NCBI RefSeq assembly: GCF_041080625.1
Contig: NZ_CP163518.1
Coordinates: forward strand, 9,417,501-9,481,500
Source of the DNA: Streptomyces sp. CG1
Lineage (GTDB): Bacteria > Actinomycetota > Actinomycetes > Streptomycetales > Streptomycetaceae
DNA length: 64,000 nt
Reading direction: 5' to 3'
The position numbers and the translations under genes were made by a program. This document shows, piece by piece, positions 46,221 through 55,706 of this stretch. A model generated the notes under the pieces. It saw only the letters and a program-made list of their open reading frames with translations. It was not told where the DNA came from and ran no database searches. Numbering within the stretch: the first letter of the stretch is position 1; each line of letters opens with the position of its first letter.

Positions 46221-47285
46221 ATGCCCGCCAGCACTGTCAGGAAACGCAGCAGGTCCCGGATCATCGGCGCGGCGGCCCTGGCCGCCGGTGCCTCGCTCAT
46301 GCTCGCCGCCTGCGGCAGTACCAAGGACACCGCGAGTGCGGGCAGCGGAGGCACCGGCAAGGTCGGTGTCATCCTGCCGCTGCTGACCTCGCCGTTCTGG
46401 CAGTCGTACAACGACTATGTGCCGAAAATGGCCAAGTCCGAGAGCGTCGAGGTGCTGAAGACGGTCAACTCCAACAGCGATCCCTCGCAGCAGATCACCG
46501 ACATCGACAACGAACTCACGCAGGGGGTCAAGGGGTTGGTGGTCGCGCCGCTGGACAGTGCCGCCATCCAGGCCGGGCTCGACCAGGCCGAACGCAAGGG
46601 CGTCCCCGTGGTCGCCGTGGACGTCGCCCCCGACAAGGGCAAGGTCGCCATGGTGGTGCGCGCCGACAACGTGGCCTACGGCGAGAAGGCCTGCGACTAC
46701 CTCGGACAGCATGTGAGCAGCGGCAAGGTCGTGCAGATCATGGGCGACCTGGCCTCGGTCAACGGCCGTGACCGCTCCGAGGCCTTCCGCTCCTGTGTGA
46801 AGAAGAAGTACCCGAAGCTCAAGGTGCTGGAGATCCCCGCCAAGTGGGAGTCCGACACGGCCGCCGCCAAACTCGACACCCTGCTGGGCGCCAACCCCGA
46901 CATCAAGGGCATCTACCTGCAGGCCGGCGGTGTCTACCTCGCACCGACCCTGCAGACCCTGAAGTCCAAGAACATGCTGAAACCGGCCGGGCAGCAGGGC
47001 CATATCGCCGTCGTCTCCAACGACGGCATCCCGCAGGAGTTCGACGCCATCCGCAAGGGCCAGATCGACGCCACGGTCTCCCAGCCCGCCGACGCCTACG
47101 CCCAGTACGGCCTGTACTACATCAAGGCGGCGATGGCCGGGAAGACGTTCAAGCCCGGGCCCACCGACCACGGCTCCACGATCGTGAGGCTGCCGGGCGG
47201 CATCCTCGAGGACCAGCTGCCCGCGCCACTGGTCACCAAGGCCAACGTCGACGACCCCAAGCTGTGGGGCAACACGGTCAAATGA
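46221..47285 (+). CDS. Sugar ABC transporter substrate-binding lipoprotein (CUT2/RbsB type), probable L-fucose
   Basis: 354 residues. Signal peptide RSRIIGAAALAAGASLMLAA with lipobox LAACG, then a type-I periplasmic-binding fold: KVGVILPLLTSPFWQSYNDY, QQITDIDNELTQGVKGLVVA, PVVAVDVAPDKGKVAMVVRA, VVQIMGDLASVNGRDRSEAF, GHIAVVSNDGIPQEFDAIRK. This class binds monosaccharides for RbsABC-like importers. L-fucose is inferred from the downstream enzymes. GAGGAG precedes ATG 46221. Its stop overlaps the ATPase start (ATGA). Confidence 0.9.
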   Translation: MPASTVRKRSRSRIIGAAALAAGASLMLAACGSTKDTASAGSGGTGKVGVILPLLTSPFWQSYNDYVPKMAKSESVEVLKTVNSNSDPSQQITDIDNELTQGVKGLVVAPLDSAAIQAGLDQAERKGVPVVAVDVAPDKGKVAMVVRADNVAYGEKACDYLGQHVSSGKVVQIMGDLASVNGRDRSEAFRSCVKKKYPKLKVLEIPAKWESDTAAAKLDTLLGANPDIKGIYLQAGGVYLAPTLQTLKSKNMLKPAGQQGHIAVVSNDGIPQEFDAIRKGQIDATVSQPADAYAQYGLYYIKAAMAGKTFKPGPTDHGSTIVRLPGGILEDQLPAPLVTKANVDDPKLWGNTVK

Positions 47286-48772
47286 GTACACCGCTGGTTG
47301 AAGCCGAGGGCATCGTCAAACGGTACGGCCCCACCCTCGCCCTCGCCGACGGACGGCTCACCGTCCTGCCCGGCGAGTCCCACGCCCTGGTCGGCCGCAA
47401 CGGCGCCGGCAAGTCCACCCTGGTCAACGTCCTCACCGGCCTGCAGGCGCCGGACGCGGGCACCGTCCGCTTCGACGGCGAGCCCGCGCCCCCGCTCGCC
47501 GACCGGGACGCCTGGCGCCGCAAGGTCGCCTGTGTGTACCAGAAGCCGACGGTCGTCCCGGAGCTGACGGTCGCCGAGAACCTGTTCCTGAACCGGCAGC
47601 CGACCGGCCGCGGCCTCATCAGCTGGCGCCGGCTGCGCCGCGAGGCCGCCGAACTCCTGGACACCTGGGGCGTGCGCGTCGACCCCGAGGCGCGCACCGC
47701 CGACCTCCGGGTCGAGGACCGCCAAATGGTGGAGATCGCACGGGCGTTGAGCTTCGGTGCTCGGTTCATCGTGCTGGACGAACCCACCGCCCAGCTGGAC
47801 AACCGGGAGATCGAGCGGCTGTTCACCCGCATGCGCTCCCTGCAGGACTCCGGCGTCACCTTCCTGTTCATCTCGCACCACCTCCAGGAGGTGTACGAGG
47901 TCTGCCAGACGGTCACCGTGCTGCGCGACGCCCGCTGGATCACCACAGCCCCGGTCGCCGACCTGCCGAAAGCCGCCCTGGTGGAGGCCATGGCGGGGGA
48001 GTCTATGGCCGAACAGAACGTTCGGGAAAGGGCAGTTGATGCCGGTGCTCCGGTCCTTCTGGAAGCACAGGGGCTCACCTCACCGGCGTACGACGGTGTC
48101 GACCTCACCGTGCGCCGCGGCGAGGTCGTGGGACTGGCCGGCTCCAGTGGCAGCGGAAAGACCGAGCTGGCCGAGTCCTTCGCCGGACTGCACACCCCGA
48201 CCGGCGGCACCGCGCAACTGGACGGCAGGAGACTCCCGTTCGGGGACGTGCGGGCCGCGTTGCGGGCCGGGATCGGCTGCGTGCCGCGCGACCGGCATGA
48301 GCAGGGACTGGTGTCCGGCATGAGCATCGGCGACAACGCCACGCTGAGCGTGCTCGACCGGCTCGGCAGGGCAGGCTTCGTCGCCACCGACGCGCGACGC
48401 CGCTTCGCCGCCGAGCTGATCGAGCGCCTCGGCATCCACGCCGAAGGCCCCGACCAGCCGGTGTCCGACCTGTCCGGCGGCAACGCGCAGAAGGTCGTCA
48501 TGGCCCGTGCCCTCGCCTCCGACCCCCGCCTGCTGGTCCTGATCAACCCCACCGCCGGGGTCGACGTGAAGTCCAAGGAGTCGCTGCTCGCCCGCATGGA
48601 CAGCGCCCGCGACGACGGCACCGCCGTCCTCGTCGTCTCCGACGAACTGGACGACCTGCGCCGCTGCGACCGCGTTCTCGTCCTCTTCCACGGCCGCGTC
48701 GTCGCCGAGCACCCGGCCGGCTGGCGCGACCACGAGCTGATCGCCTCCATCGAAGGAGTTGACCATGGCTGA
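47282..48772 (+). CDS. Sugar ABC transporter ATPase (RbsA/MglA type, two nucleotide domains)
   Basis: 496 residues, two fused ATP-binding domains. Domain 1: Walker A LVGRNGAGKSTLVNVLTG, Q-loop VYQKP, Walker B ARFIVLDEPTAQLD, signature region degenerate (DLRVEDRQMVEIARAL). Domain 2: Walker A AGSSGSGKTELAESFAG, signature DLSGGNAQKVVMARAL, but the Walker B reads LLVLINPTAGVDV, lacking the Asp-Glu pair of a normal site. One composite ATP site is therefore likely catalytic and the other structural, as in several asymmetric ABC proteins. ATG 47282 overlaps the binding-protein stop by 4 bases. The 3' end overlaps the permease start by 8. Confidence 0.92.
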   Translation: MSTPLVEAEGIVKRYGPTLALADGRLTVLPGESHALVGRNGAGKSTLVNVLTGLQAPDAGTVRFDGEPAPPLADRDAWRRKVACVYQKPTVVPELTVAENLFLNRQPTGRGLISWRRLRREAAELLDTWGVRVDPEARTADLRVEDRQMVEIARALSFGARFIVLDEPTAQLDNREIERLFTRMRSLQDSGVTFLFISHHLQEVYEVCQTVTVLRDARWITTAPVADLPKAALVEAMAGESMAEQNVRERAVDAGAPVLLEAQGLTSPAYDGVDLTVRRGEVVGLAGSSGSGKTELAESFAGLHTPTGGTAQLDGRRLPFGDVRAALRAGIGCVPRDRHEQGLVSGMSIGDNATLSVLDRLGRAGFVATDARRRFAAELIERLGIHAEGPDQPVSDLSGGNAQKVVMARALASDPRLLVLINPTAGVDVKSKESLLARMDSARDDGTAVLVVSDELDDLRRCDRVLVLFHGRVVAEHPAGWRDHELIASIEGVDHG

Positions 48773-49793
48773 CACCCGGGCCGCCCCGCCGCTCGCACCT
48801 CCGAAGACCCCGGACGCCCGCTCGGCCCGTACGGTCCTGCTCCGGCGTGGCCGTGAACTCGCCCTGGTTCCCGCCCTGTTGCTGCTCATGGTGCTCGGCG
48901 CGGTGGTCAACGACTCGTTCCTGACCGAGCGGAACCTGATCTCGATCCTCGGCGCCTCCGCGGCGCTCGCGATGGTCGTCCTCGCCGAGTCCCTCGTCCT
49001 GATCACCGGCAAGTTCGACCTGTCGCTGGAGTCCGTGGTCGGTATCGCACCGGCCGTCGGCGCCCTGCTGGTGCTGCCCGCGAGCCAGTCCGGCTGGGGC
49101 ACCGGTATCCCGGCCGCGCTCGCCCTGCTCGCGATCCCCGTGGCCGGCGCGGTCATCGGCGCCTTCAACGGTGTCCTCGTCGTGAAGTTCCGGCTCAACG
49201 CCTTCATCGTCACGCTCGCGATGCTCATCGTGCTGCGCGGCCTGCTGGTCGGCGCCACCAAGGGCAAGACCCTGTTCGGCATGCCCGACAGCTTCTACTC
49301 CCTGGCCACCACCACCTTCCTCAACGTGCCCATGTCGGTGTGGCTCGCCGCGGTCGCCTTCGCGGTCACCGGGTTCGTCCTGAAGTACCACCGCACGGGC
49401 CGGGCCCTCTACGCGATCGGCGGCAACGCGGACGCGGCCCGCGCGGCCGGAGTCCGGGTGGACCGGATCATGCTCGGCGTGTACGTCGTCGCGGGCGTGC
49501 TCGCCTCGGTCGGCGGCCTGCTGCAGACCGGCTACGTCGGCGCGATCAGCGCCAACCAGGGCCAGAACATGATCTTCACCGTGTTCGCGGCCGCGGTGAT
49601 CGGCGGCATCAGCCTGGACGGCGGCAAGGGCACCATGTTCGGCGCCCTGACCGGCGTCCTGCTCCTGGGCGTCGTACAGAACCTGCTCACCCTCGCCCAG
49701 GTCCCGTCGTTCTGGATCCAGGCCATCTACGGCGGGATCATCCTCGTCGCCCTCGTGATCGCCCGCGTGACCACGGGCCGCGCCCAGGACTGA
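48765..49793 (+). CDS. Sugar ABC transporter permease (RbsC type)
   Basis: 342 residues with about ten membrane helices (ELALVPALLLLMVLGAVVN first). It carries the family signature segments LVLITGKFDLSLESVVGIAP and ALYAIGGNADAARAAGVRVD, the latter being the cytosolic ATPase-contact loop, then GGISLDGGKGTMFGALTGVL. GAAGGAG six bases before ATG 48765 fixes the start, inside the ATPase 3' end. It acts as a homodimeric channel with the fused ATPase. It is 36 bases upstream of the fuconate dehydratase gene. Confidence 0.93.
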   Translation: MADTRAAPPLAPPKTPDARSARTVLLRRGRELALVPALLLLMVLGAVVNDSFLTERNLISILGASAALAMVVLAESLVLITGKFDLSLESVVGIAPAVGALLVLPASQSGWGTGIPAALALLAIPVAGAVIGAFNGVLVVKFRLNAFIVTLAMLIVLRGLLVGATKGKTLFGMPDSFYSLATTTFLNVPMSVWLAAVAFAVTGFVLKYHRTGRALYAIGGNADAARAAGVRVDRIMLGVYVVAGVLASVGGLLQTGYVGAISANQGQNMIFTVFAAAVIGGISLDGGKGTMFGALTGVLLLGVVQNLLTLAQVPSFWIQAIYGGIILVALVIARVTTGRAQD

Positions 49794-49829
49794 CGAGCCG
49801 CCAGGCATCCCCCGACCGAAAGGACTTCA

Positions 49830-51170
49830 GTGTCCCAGGCTTCCGCCCGCGTCACCGCGGTCGACACCCACGACATCCGTTTCCCCACCTCGCGCGAGCT
49901 GGACGGCTCCGACGCGATGAACCCGGACCCCGACTACTCGGCGGCCTACGTCGTGCTGCGCACCGACGCCGCCGACGGGCACGAGGGACACGGGTTCGTG
50001 TTCACCATCGGGCGGGGCAACGACGTCCAGGTCGCCGCGATCGACGCGCTGCGGGACCATGTGCTCGGCCGGGACGTGGCCGGGCTGTGCGCCGACCCGG
50101 GCTCGCTCTTCCGGGACCTGATCGGCGACAGCCAGCTGCGGTGGCTCGGCCCCGAGAAGGGCGTGATGCACATGGCGATCGGGGCCGTCGTCAACGCCGT
50201 CTGGGATCTCGCCGCCCGGCGGGCCCGCAAGCCGCTGTGGCAGCTGCTCGCCGACGCCGAACCGGAGTGGCTGGTCGGGCAGATCGACTTCCGCTACATC
50301 ACGGACGCCCTCAGCCCGGAGGAGGCTCTCGACCTGCTGAGGCGCGGGAGGCAAGGCGCCGAGGAGCGCCGGGCCCGGCTGCTGGAGCGCGGCTACCCCG
50401 CCTACACCACCTCCCCGGGCTGGCTCGGCTACGACGACGAGAAGCTGAGCCGGCTCGCCGCACAGGCCGTCGCCGACGGCTTCCGGCAGATCAAGCTGAA
50501 GGTCGGCGCCGACCTCGACGACGACGTCCGGCGCTGCCGGGTCGCCCGCGCGGTCGTCGGACCCGACATCCGCCTCGCCGTCGACGCCAACCAGCGCTGG
50601 AACGTGGACGAGGCGATCCGCTGGACCCAGGCCCTCGCCGAGTTCGGCCCGTACTGGATCGAGGAGCCCACCAGCCCCGACGACGTCCTCGGCCACGCCG
50701 CGATCCGCCGCGCGGTGGCCCCGGTGAAGGTCGCCACCGGCGAACACGTGCCCAACCGCATCGTGTTCAAGCAACTCCTGCAGGCCGGCGCCCTCGACAT
50801 CGTCCAGATCGATGCGGCCCGCGTCGCCGGTGTCAACGAGAACCTCGCCATCCTGCTGCTCGCCGCCCGGTTCGGCGTACCGGTCTGCCCGCACGCGGGC
50901 GGCGTCGGCCTGTGCGAACTCGTCCAGCACCTGTCGATGTTCGACTACCTGGCGATCTCCGGCACGACCGAGGACCGGGTCATCGAGTACGTCGACCACC
51001 TGCACGAGCACTTCGTCACCCCGGTCGTCATCCGCGACGGCCACTACACGGCGCCCACCGCGCCCGGCTTCTCCGCCGCCCTGCGCCCGGAGTCCCTCGC
51101 GCGGTACACCTTCCCCGGCGGCACCTACTGGGCCGCCGCCCCCGACACCCAGAAGGGTCAGGCCGCATGA
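49830..51170 (+). CDS. L-fuconate dehydratase (enolase superfamily)
   Basis: Removes water from L-fuconate to give 2-keto-3-deoxy-L-fuconate. 446 residues, characteristic of the mandelate-racemase-like FucD branch. [20 protein letters not shown] at the N-terminus is diagnostic of this branch. The KxK base is Lys222-x-Lys224 in [10 protein letters not shown]. Metal ligands are in [19 protein letters not shown] and ATGEHVPNR, and a late His in [17 protein letters not shown] completes the site. GTG 49830 has GAAAGGAC upstream. The stop overlaps the following SDR gene by 4 bases. Confidence 0.93.
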   Translation: MSQASARVTAVDTHDIRFPTSRELDGSDAMNPDPDYSAAYVVLRTDAADGHEGHGFVFTIGRGNDVQVAAIDALRDHVLGRDVAGLCADPGSLFRDLIGDSQLRWLGPEKGVMHMAIGAVVNAVWDLAARRARKPLWQLLADAEPEWLVGQIDFRYITDALSPEEALDLLRRGRQGAEERRARLLERGYPAYTTSPGWLGYDDEKLSRLAAQAVADGFRQIKLKVGADLDDDVRRCRVARAVVGPDIRLAVDANQRWNVDEAIRWTQALAEFGPYWIEEPTSPDDVLGHAAIRRAVAPVKVATGEHVPNRIVFKQLLQAGALDIVQIDAARVAGVNENLAILLLAARFGVPVCPHAGGVGLCELVQHLSMFDYLAISGTTEDRVIEYVDHLHEHFVTPVVIRDGHYTAPTAPGFSAALRPESLARYTFPGGTYWAAAPDTQKGQAA

Positions 51171-51922
51171 GCGACTTCGAGGGTCTCAGGGCCCTGGTCA
51201 CCGGCGGGGCGTCCGGCATCGGCCGGGCGACCGCGGACCTCCTCGCCGCCCGCGGGGCCCGGGTCGCCGTCCTCGACCGGGACCCGGCAGACGTCGGCAA
51301 GCCGCTCCTCGCCCACCGTGCCGACGTCACGGACGACACCTCGGTACGGGCCGCCGTAGGGCGGGCGGCCCAGGACCTCGGCGGCCTGGACGTCCTGGTC
51401 AACAACGCCGGGATCGGTGCGCAGGGCACGGTCGAGGACAACGACGACACCGAGTGGCGGCACGTCTTCGACGTGAACGTGCTCGGCATGGTCCGCGCCG
51501 CCCGCGCCGCCCTCCCGTACCTGCGCCGTTCCTCCCACGCGGCGATCGTCAACACCTGCTCCATCGCGGCCACCGCCGGACTCCCGCAACGCGCCCTGTA
51601 CAGCGCGACCAAGGGTGCCGTGTACTCCCTGACCCTCGCCATGGCCGCCGACCACGTGCGCGAAGGCATCCGCGTCAACTGCGTCAACCCCGGCACGGTG
51701 GACACCCCGTGGATCGGCCGGCTGTTGGCCGCGGCCCCCGACCCGGCCGCCGAGCGCGCCGCCCTGGAGGCCCGCCAGCCCACCGGCCGACTGGTCTCGG
51801 CCGCCGAAGTGGCAGGCGCTATCGCCTACTTGGCCGGCCCCCTGTCCGGCGCCACCACCGGAACCGCGCTCGCCGTCGACGGCGGCATGCAGGGCCTCAG
51901 GCTCCGGCCGGTGGGGCAGTGA
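51167..51922 (+). CDS. SDR dehydrogenase, probable 2-keto-3-deoxy-L-fuconate 4-dehydrogenase
   Basis: 251 residues with the classical SDR set: [34 protein letters not shown], catalytic Ser in [17 protein letters not shown], and [14 protein letters not shown]. The Asp in [11 protein letters not shown] favours NAD. The role is inferred from position directly after fuconate dehydratase, matching characterised non-phosphorylating fucose pathways in which this enzyme oxidises the C4 hydroxyl. An alternative is L-fucose dehydrogenase of the SDR type. Start ATG 51167 lies in the ATGA overlap. Confidence 0.85.
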   Translation: MSDFEGLRALVTGGASGIGRATADLLAARGARVAVLDRDPADVGKPLLAHRADVTDDTSVRAAVGRAAQDLGGLDVLVNNAGIGAQGTVEDNDDTEWRHVFDVNVLGMVRAARAALPYLRRSSHAAIVNTCSIAATAGLPQRALYSATKGAVYSLTLAMAADHVREGIRVNCVNPGTVDTPWIGRLLAAAPDPAAERAALEARQPTGRLVSAAEVAGAIAYLAGPLSGATTGTALAVDGGMQGLRLRPVGQ

Positions 51923-51936
51923 GGAGACCGAGCCGC

Positions 51937-53025
51937 GTGAGTGAAGTCCGTTCCGGCTCGGCAGCGGGGCTGGGCCAGCCCGCGGCTCCGCCGCCGGGGG
52001 CGACCGGCCACGACGCATCCGCGGCCGATCGACGACCCATCACGGCGCTTCCCGCGCAGCGCTTGGGCCGCAGCGGTGTCGAGGTCACCCCGCTCGGCTT
52101 CGGCGCCGCGCCGCTCGGCAACCTCTTCACCCCGCTGGACGACGAGCAGGCCCACGACGCCGTGCGGGCCGCCTGGCAGCGGGGCATCCGGTACTTCGAC
52201 ACGGCCCCGCACTACGGACTCGGCCTCTCGGAACGGCGGCTCGGCGCGGCCCTGCGCGAGTACGACCGCGCCCACCTCGCCGTCTCCACCAAGGTCGGCC
52301 GCCGCCTCGACCCCGCCGACGGCACCGGCGACGACCTGGCCAACGGCTTCGCCGTACCCGCCACCCACCGGCGCGTATGGGACTTCAGCGCCGCCGGAAT
52401 CCGCCGCACCCTGGAGGCGAGCCTCACCCGCCTCGGCCTGGACCGCGTCGACCTCGTCTATCTGCACGACCCCGACGACCACGCCGAACAGGCCTTCCGC
52501 GAGGGCTACCCGGCGCTGGAGAAGCTGCGCTCCGAAGGCGTCGTCGGCGCGATCGGCGCGGGCATGAACCAGACCGGGATGCTCACCCGGTTCGTCCGGG
52601 ACACCGACGTGGACGTGGTCCTGTGCGCGGGCCGCTACACCCTGCTCGACCGGAGCGCCGCCACCGAACTGCTGCCCGCGGCAGCCGAGCGCGGGGTGTC
52701 CGTGGTCCTCGGCGGCGTCTTCAACTCGGGCCTGCTCGCGGATCCGAGACCGACGTCGACATACAACTACACGCAAGCGCCAGGGGAGTTGCTGGGCCGT
52801 GCCCTGCGCATGAAGGCGGTCGCCGAACGGCACGGCACCACCCTGCGCGCCGCCGCACTGGCCTTCTCCGCCGCTCATCCGGCCGTCGCTTCCGTGCTCG
52901 TCGGCACCCGTTCGGCGGCCGAAGTGCAGGACTGCGCCGACCAGTACACGACCCCGGTCCCTGAAGATTGCTGGCGGGAGCTGAGGGAGACCGGCCTGCT
53001 GCCCCGCGAAGAGGAGCCGTCATGA
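51937..53025 (+). CDS. Aldo/keto reductase, probable L-fucose dehydrogenase
   Basis: 362 residues. After a 45-residue low-complexity N-terminus (GSAAGLGQPAAPPPGATGH) comes an AKR barrel: LGRSGVEVTPLGFGAAPLGN, GIRYFDTAPHYGLGLSE with catalytic Asp and Tyr, AVSTKVGR with catalytic Lys, LDRVDLVYLHDPDDH, and the cofactor end VASVLVGTRSAAEVQDC. It belongs to the D-threo-aldose 1-dehydrogenase type that oxidises L-fucose to L-fuconolactone. GAGGAG lies ten bases before GTG 51937, supporting the long N-terminus, although a start nearer LPAQRLGRSG would give the core alone. The stop overlaps the mutarotase start by 4 bases. Confidence 0.87.
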   Translation: MSEVRSGSAAGLGQPAAPPPGATGHDASAADRRPITALPAQRLGRSGVEVTPLGFGAAPLGNLFTPLDDEQAHDAVRAAWQRGIRYFDTAPHYGLGLSERRLGAALREYDRAHLAVSTKVGRRLDPADGTGDDLANGFAVPATHRRVWDFSAAGIRRTLEASLTRLGLDRVDLVYLHDPDDHAEQAFREGYPALEKLRSEGVVGAIGAGMNQTGMLTRFVRDTDVDVVLCAGRYTLLDRSAATELLPAAAERGVSVVLGGVFNSGLLADPRPTSTYNYTQAPGELLGRALRMKAVAERHGTTLRAAALAFSAAHPAVASVLVGTRSAAEVQDCADQYTTPVPEDCWRELRETGLLPREEEPS

Positions 53026-53336
53026 GAGTCGCCCTGCACACCAAGGTCCGCTCCGACCGCATCGCCGCCTACGAAGCCGCCCACCGGGACGTCCCCAGGG
53101 AACTCACCGCCGCCATCCGCGCCGCCGGCGCCACCTCCTGGACCATCTGGCGCAGCGGCACCGACCTGTTCCACCTGCTGGAGTGCGAGGACTACGCCCG
53201 GCTGCTCGCCGAACTGGAGCAGCTGCCGGTCAACGTGGCCTGGCAGGCCCGCATGGCCGAGCTGCTCGACGTCGTGCACGACTACTCGCGTGACGGCGCG
53301 GAGGCCGGGCTGCCCGTCGTCTGGGAGCTGCCGTGA
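53022..53336 (+). CDS. L-fucose/L-rhamnose mutarotase (RhaM family)
   Basis: A 104-residue ferredoxin-like-fold enzyme that interconverts alpha and beta anomers, giving the dehydrogenase its preferred anomer. RVALHTKVRSDRIAAYEAAH with His21, then the IRAAGATSWTIWRSGTDLFH and LLECEDYARLLAELEQLPVN blocks, match the RhaM/DUF718 family. Start ATG 53022 (GAAGAGGAG upstream) overlaps the AKR stop; its own stop overlaps the lactonase start (GTGA). Confidence 0.9.
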   Translation: MRVALHTKVRSDRIAAYEAAHRDVPRELTAAIRAAGATSWTIWRSGTDLFHLLECEDYARLLAELEQLPVNVAWQARMAELLDVVHDYSRDGAEAGLPVVWELP

Positions 53337-54166
53337 CCGTCGACGCCCACCACCACGTCTGGGACCTGGCCGTCCGCGACCAGGACTGGATCCCCGAACA
53401 CAGCCAGCTCAGGCGCGACTTCACCCTCGCGGAACTCGAACCCGAGGCACGGGCGGCCGGAGTCACCCGTGCCGTCCTCGTCCAGACGGTCACCGTGCCC
53501 GAGGAGACCCCGGAATTCCTGGCCCTGGCGGCCGCACATGACCTGGTCGCGGGCGTCGTCGGCTGGACCGACCTCACTCGCCCCGACATCGCCGAGGAAC
53601 TGGCCCGGCTGCGCGAACTCCCGGGCGGCGCCCACCTGAAGGGCATCCGGCACCAGGTGCAGGGCGAGCCGGACCCGGAGTGGCTGCTGCGTCCGGACGT
53701 ACGCCGGGGCCTGACCGCGCTCGCGGACGCGGGCCTCGTCTACGACCTCGTCGTCCTGCCCCACCAGCTCCCGGCCTGCGTCAAGGCCGCCGAAACCCTT
53801 CCCCGACTGACGCTGGTCCTCGACCACTTGGGCAAACCGCCGATCGCCTCCGGCGAGCGCGAACCCTGGGCGTCCGCCCTGCGCGCACTTGCCGCCCGCC
53901 CGAACACGGTCGCCAAACTCTCCGGTCTGCTCACCGAGGCCGACCCCGCCTCCTGGACGACCGCCGACCTGCGGCCGTACACGGACACGGCCCTGGAGGC
54001 TTTCGGTCCCGATCGCCTGATGTTCGGCTCGGACTGGCCGGTGTGCACCTTGGCGGCCGCCTATGCCGAAGTGCTGCACACCGTGGACGAGTTGACCGCG
54101 GGCCTCAGCGCGGCGGAGCGCACCGCCGTCCACGAGGGCACCGCGACCCGCGTCTACGACCTCTGA
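53333..54166 (+). CDS. L-fuconolactonase (amidohydrolase superfamily)
   Basis: Opens L-fucono-1,5-lactone to L-fuconate. 277 residues, amidohydrolase-2 type: metal-site HHH at the N-terminus (VDAHHHVWDLAVRDQDWIPE), HLKGIRHQVQGEPDPEWLL, TLVLDHLGKPPI, and RLMFGSDWPVCTL with the metal-binding Asp. These match characterised COG3618 lactonases. It is the last gene of the fucose operon and ends 13 bases inside the convergent membrane-protein gene, so no room exists for a conventional terminator between them. Confidence 0.9.
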   Translation: MTVDAHHHVWDLAVRDQDWIPEHSQLRRDFTLAELEPEARAAGVTRAVLVQTVTVPEETPEFLALAAAHDLVAGVVGWTDLTRPDIAEELARLRELPGGAHLKGIRHQVQGEPDPEWLLRPDVRRGLTALADAGLVYDLVVLPHQLPACVKAAETLPRLTLVLDHLGKPPIASGEREPWASALRALAARPNTVAKLSGLLTEADPASWTTADLRPYTDTALEAFGPDRLMFGSDWPVCTLAAAYAEVLHTVDELTAGLSAAERTAVHEGTATRVYDL

Positions 54167-55575
54167 ACCGCCCCCGCCAGCCTGGTCGGCGGCAGATACT
54201 CGCGCACATACGTCCGCTCCCAGCACGCGCCCGTCTCGCGCAGTTCCCGCCAGGTGGTGTAGCGGTAGCGGAAGAGGCGGGCCCGGATGTAGCGGGGCGG
54301 GGTGTCCGGTGGGAAGGGGGAGCGGCGCAGCAGGCGCAGCGTGGCGCGGTCGTTCTCCAGCAGGCGTTCCACCAGGCCGCCGAACCAGTCGCCGGCGTAG
54401 GCCGGGGACAGTGCCGCGAACCACATCAGCCAGTCCAGGCGCAGATGGTAGGGGGCGAACTGGCGCGGCCAGTGCCGGGTGTCACCGGGCTTGCCCCGGA
54501 ACTCGTACTCCCGCCAGTCCGAGTCCTCGCGGGGCAGGGCGTCCAGGGTGCCCTCGACCACCACCTCGTAGCGGACCCGGCTGACGCTGCCGAACGCGCC
54601 GTAGGTGTTCACCAGGTGCAGCGGGTCGAAGGAGCGGTTCATGATCTGGCGGCGGGAGATCATGTTCGTCACCGGGTGGTAGCTCAGGAAGACCAGCAGG
54701 GCCGCGACCGCGAGCACCAGGACCTCGTACCACAGCGGCGCCGCCGGCACGGACGGCGCGGATGCGGGAAACCGGAGCGCGGACAGGGCCAGCACGATGG
54801 TGATCCAGTTCAGCCACGAGAAGTTGCCGGACAGCACCAGCCACAGCTGGGTGACGATCATCAGGGCGGCAGCGGCCGAGGCGATCGGCTGCGGGGTGAA
54901 CAGCAGCACCGGCACGACGAGTTGGGTGAAGTGGTTCGCGGCGACCTCGACCCGGTGCAGCGGCTTCGGCAGATGGTGGAAGAACCAGCTCAGCGGGCCC
55001 GGCATGGGCTGCGTCTCATGGTGGTAGTAGAGGCAGGTCAGTTTCCGCCAGCACGCGTCGCCCCGCAGCTTGATCAGCCCGGCGCCGAACTCGACCCGGA
55101 ACAGGATCCAGCGCAGCAGGAACAGGACGACGATCGGCGGCGCCACCTCGTCGTTGCCGAGAAACGCGGCCAGGAAGCCCGTCTCCAGCAGCAGCGACTC
55201 CCAGCCGAACGCGTACCAGGTCTGGCCCACGTTGACGATCGACAGATACAGCCCCCACGGCACCAGCCACAGCGGGATCGCGGCCCACAGCGGCAGCAGG
55301 GAGTCCGCGCCGGCGAGCAGCGCCGCCGACACCGCGCCACCGGCCCAGGCGCAGCCCGCGAAGAAGCGGTCGGAGTAGTGCAGATGGAACAGGCTCGGGG
55401 ACCGTCCGAAGGGGATCCGTGCCACGAAGCGGGGGATCGGCAGCATGCCGCGCTCGCCGAGCAGAGCCCGGAACTGCAGGGCCGCCGTCAGGAACGCGAC
55501 CAGGTACACGGCGGCCAGAGCCCGCTGGCAGACCAGCCGGCTCAGCCAGTAGTCGGGAGCGGTGAACCAGTCCAC
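54154..55575 (-). CDS. Lipase maturation factor-like multi-pass membrane protein
   Basis: 473 residues with eight or more hydrophobic helices. It carries segments typical of the LMF1-like family: YHHETQPMPGPLSWFFHHLP with KPLHRVEVAANHFTQLVVP, NTYGAFGSVSRVRYEVVVEG, EYEFRGKPGDTRHWPRQFAP and YHLRLDWLMWFAALSPAY. In animals LMF1 assists lipase folding in the ER; bacterial members have no established role, and no lipase gene lies beside it. The start is GTG 55575. It converges on the fucose operon and overlaps the lactonase gene by 13 bases. Confidence 0.85.
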   Translation of the reverse strand: MDWFTAPDYWLSRLVCQRALAAVYLVAFLTAALQFRALLGERGMLPIPRFVARIPFGRSPSLFHLHYSDRFFAGCAWAGGAVSAALLAGADSLLPLWAAIPLWLVPWGLYLSIVNVGQTWYAFGWESLLLETGFLAAFLGNDEVAPPIVVLFLLRWILFRVEFGAGLIKLRGDACWRKLTCLYYHHETQPMPGPLSWFFHHLPKPLHRVEVAANHFTQLVVPVLLFTPQPIASAAAALMIVTQLWLVLSGNFSWLNWITIVLALSALRFPASAPSVPAAPLWYEVLVLAVAALLVFLSYHPVTNMISRRQIMNRSFDPLHLVNTYGAFGSVSRVRYEVVVEGTLDALPREDSDWREYEFRGKPGDTRHWPRQFAPYHLRLDWLMWFAALSPAYAGDWFGGLVERLLENDRATLRLLRRSPFPPDTPPRYIRARLFRYRYTTWRELRETGACWERTYVREYLPPTRLAGAVQRS

Positions 55576-55706
55576 GGCTGTGCGCGCCCTTCGTCACGGC
55601 CGAACCGCGGGTGTCGTCTTCATCATGGACTTCCCCCGAGTTGCCAGCCAAACGGACGTAATGCACACAATAGGGAGAAGTCACCCGCAGTGATGGGGAG
55701 TGTACG

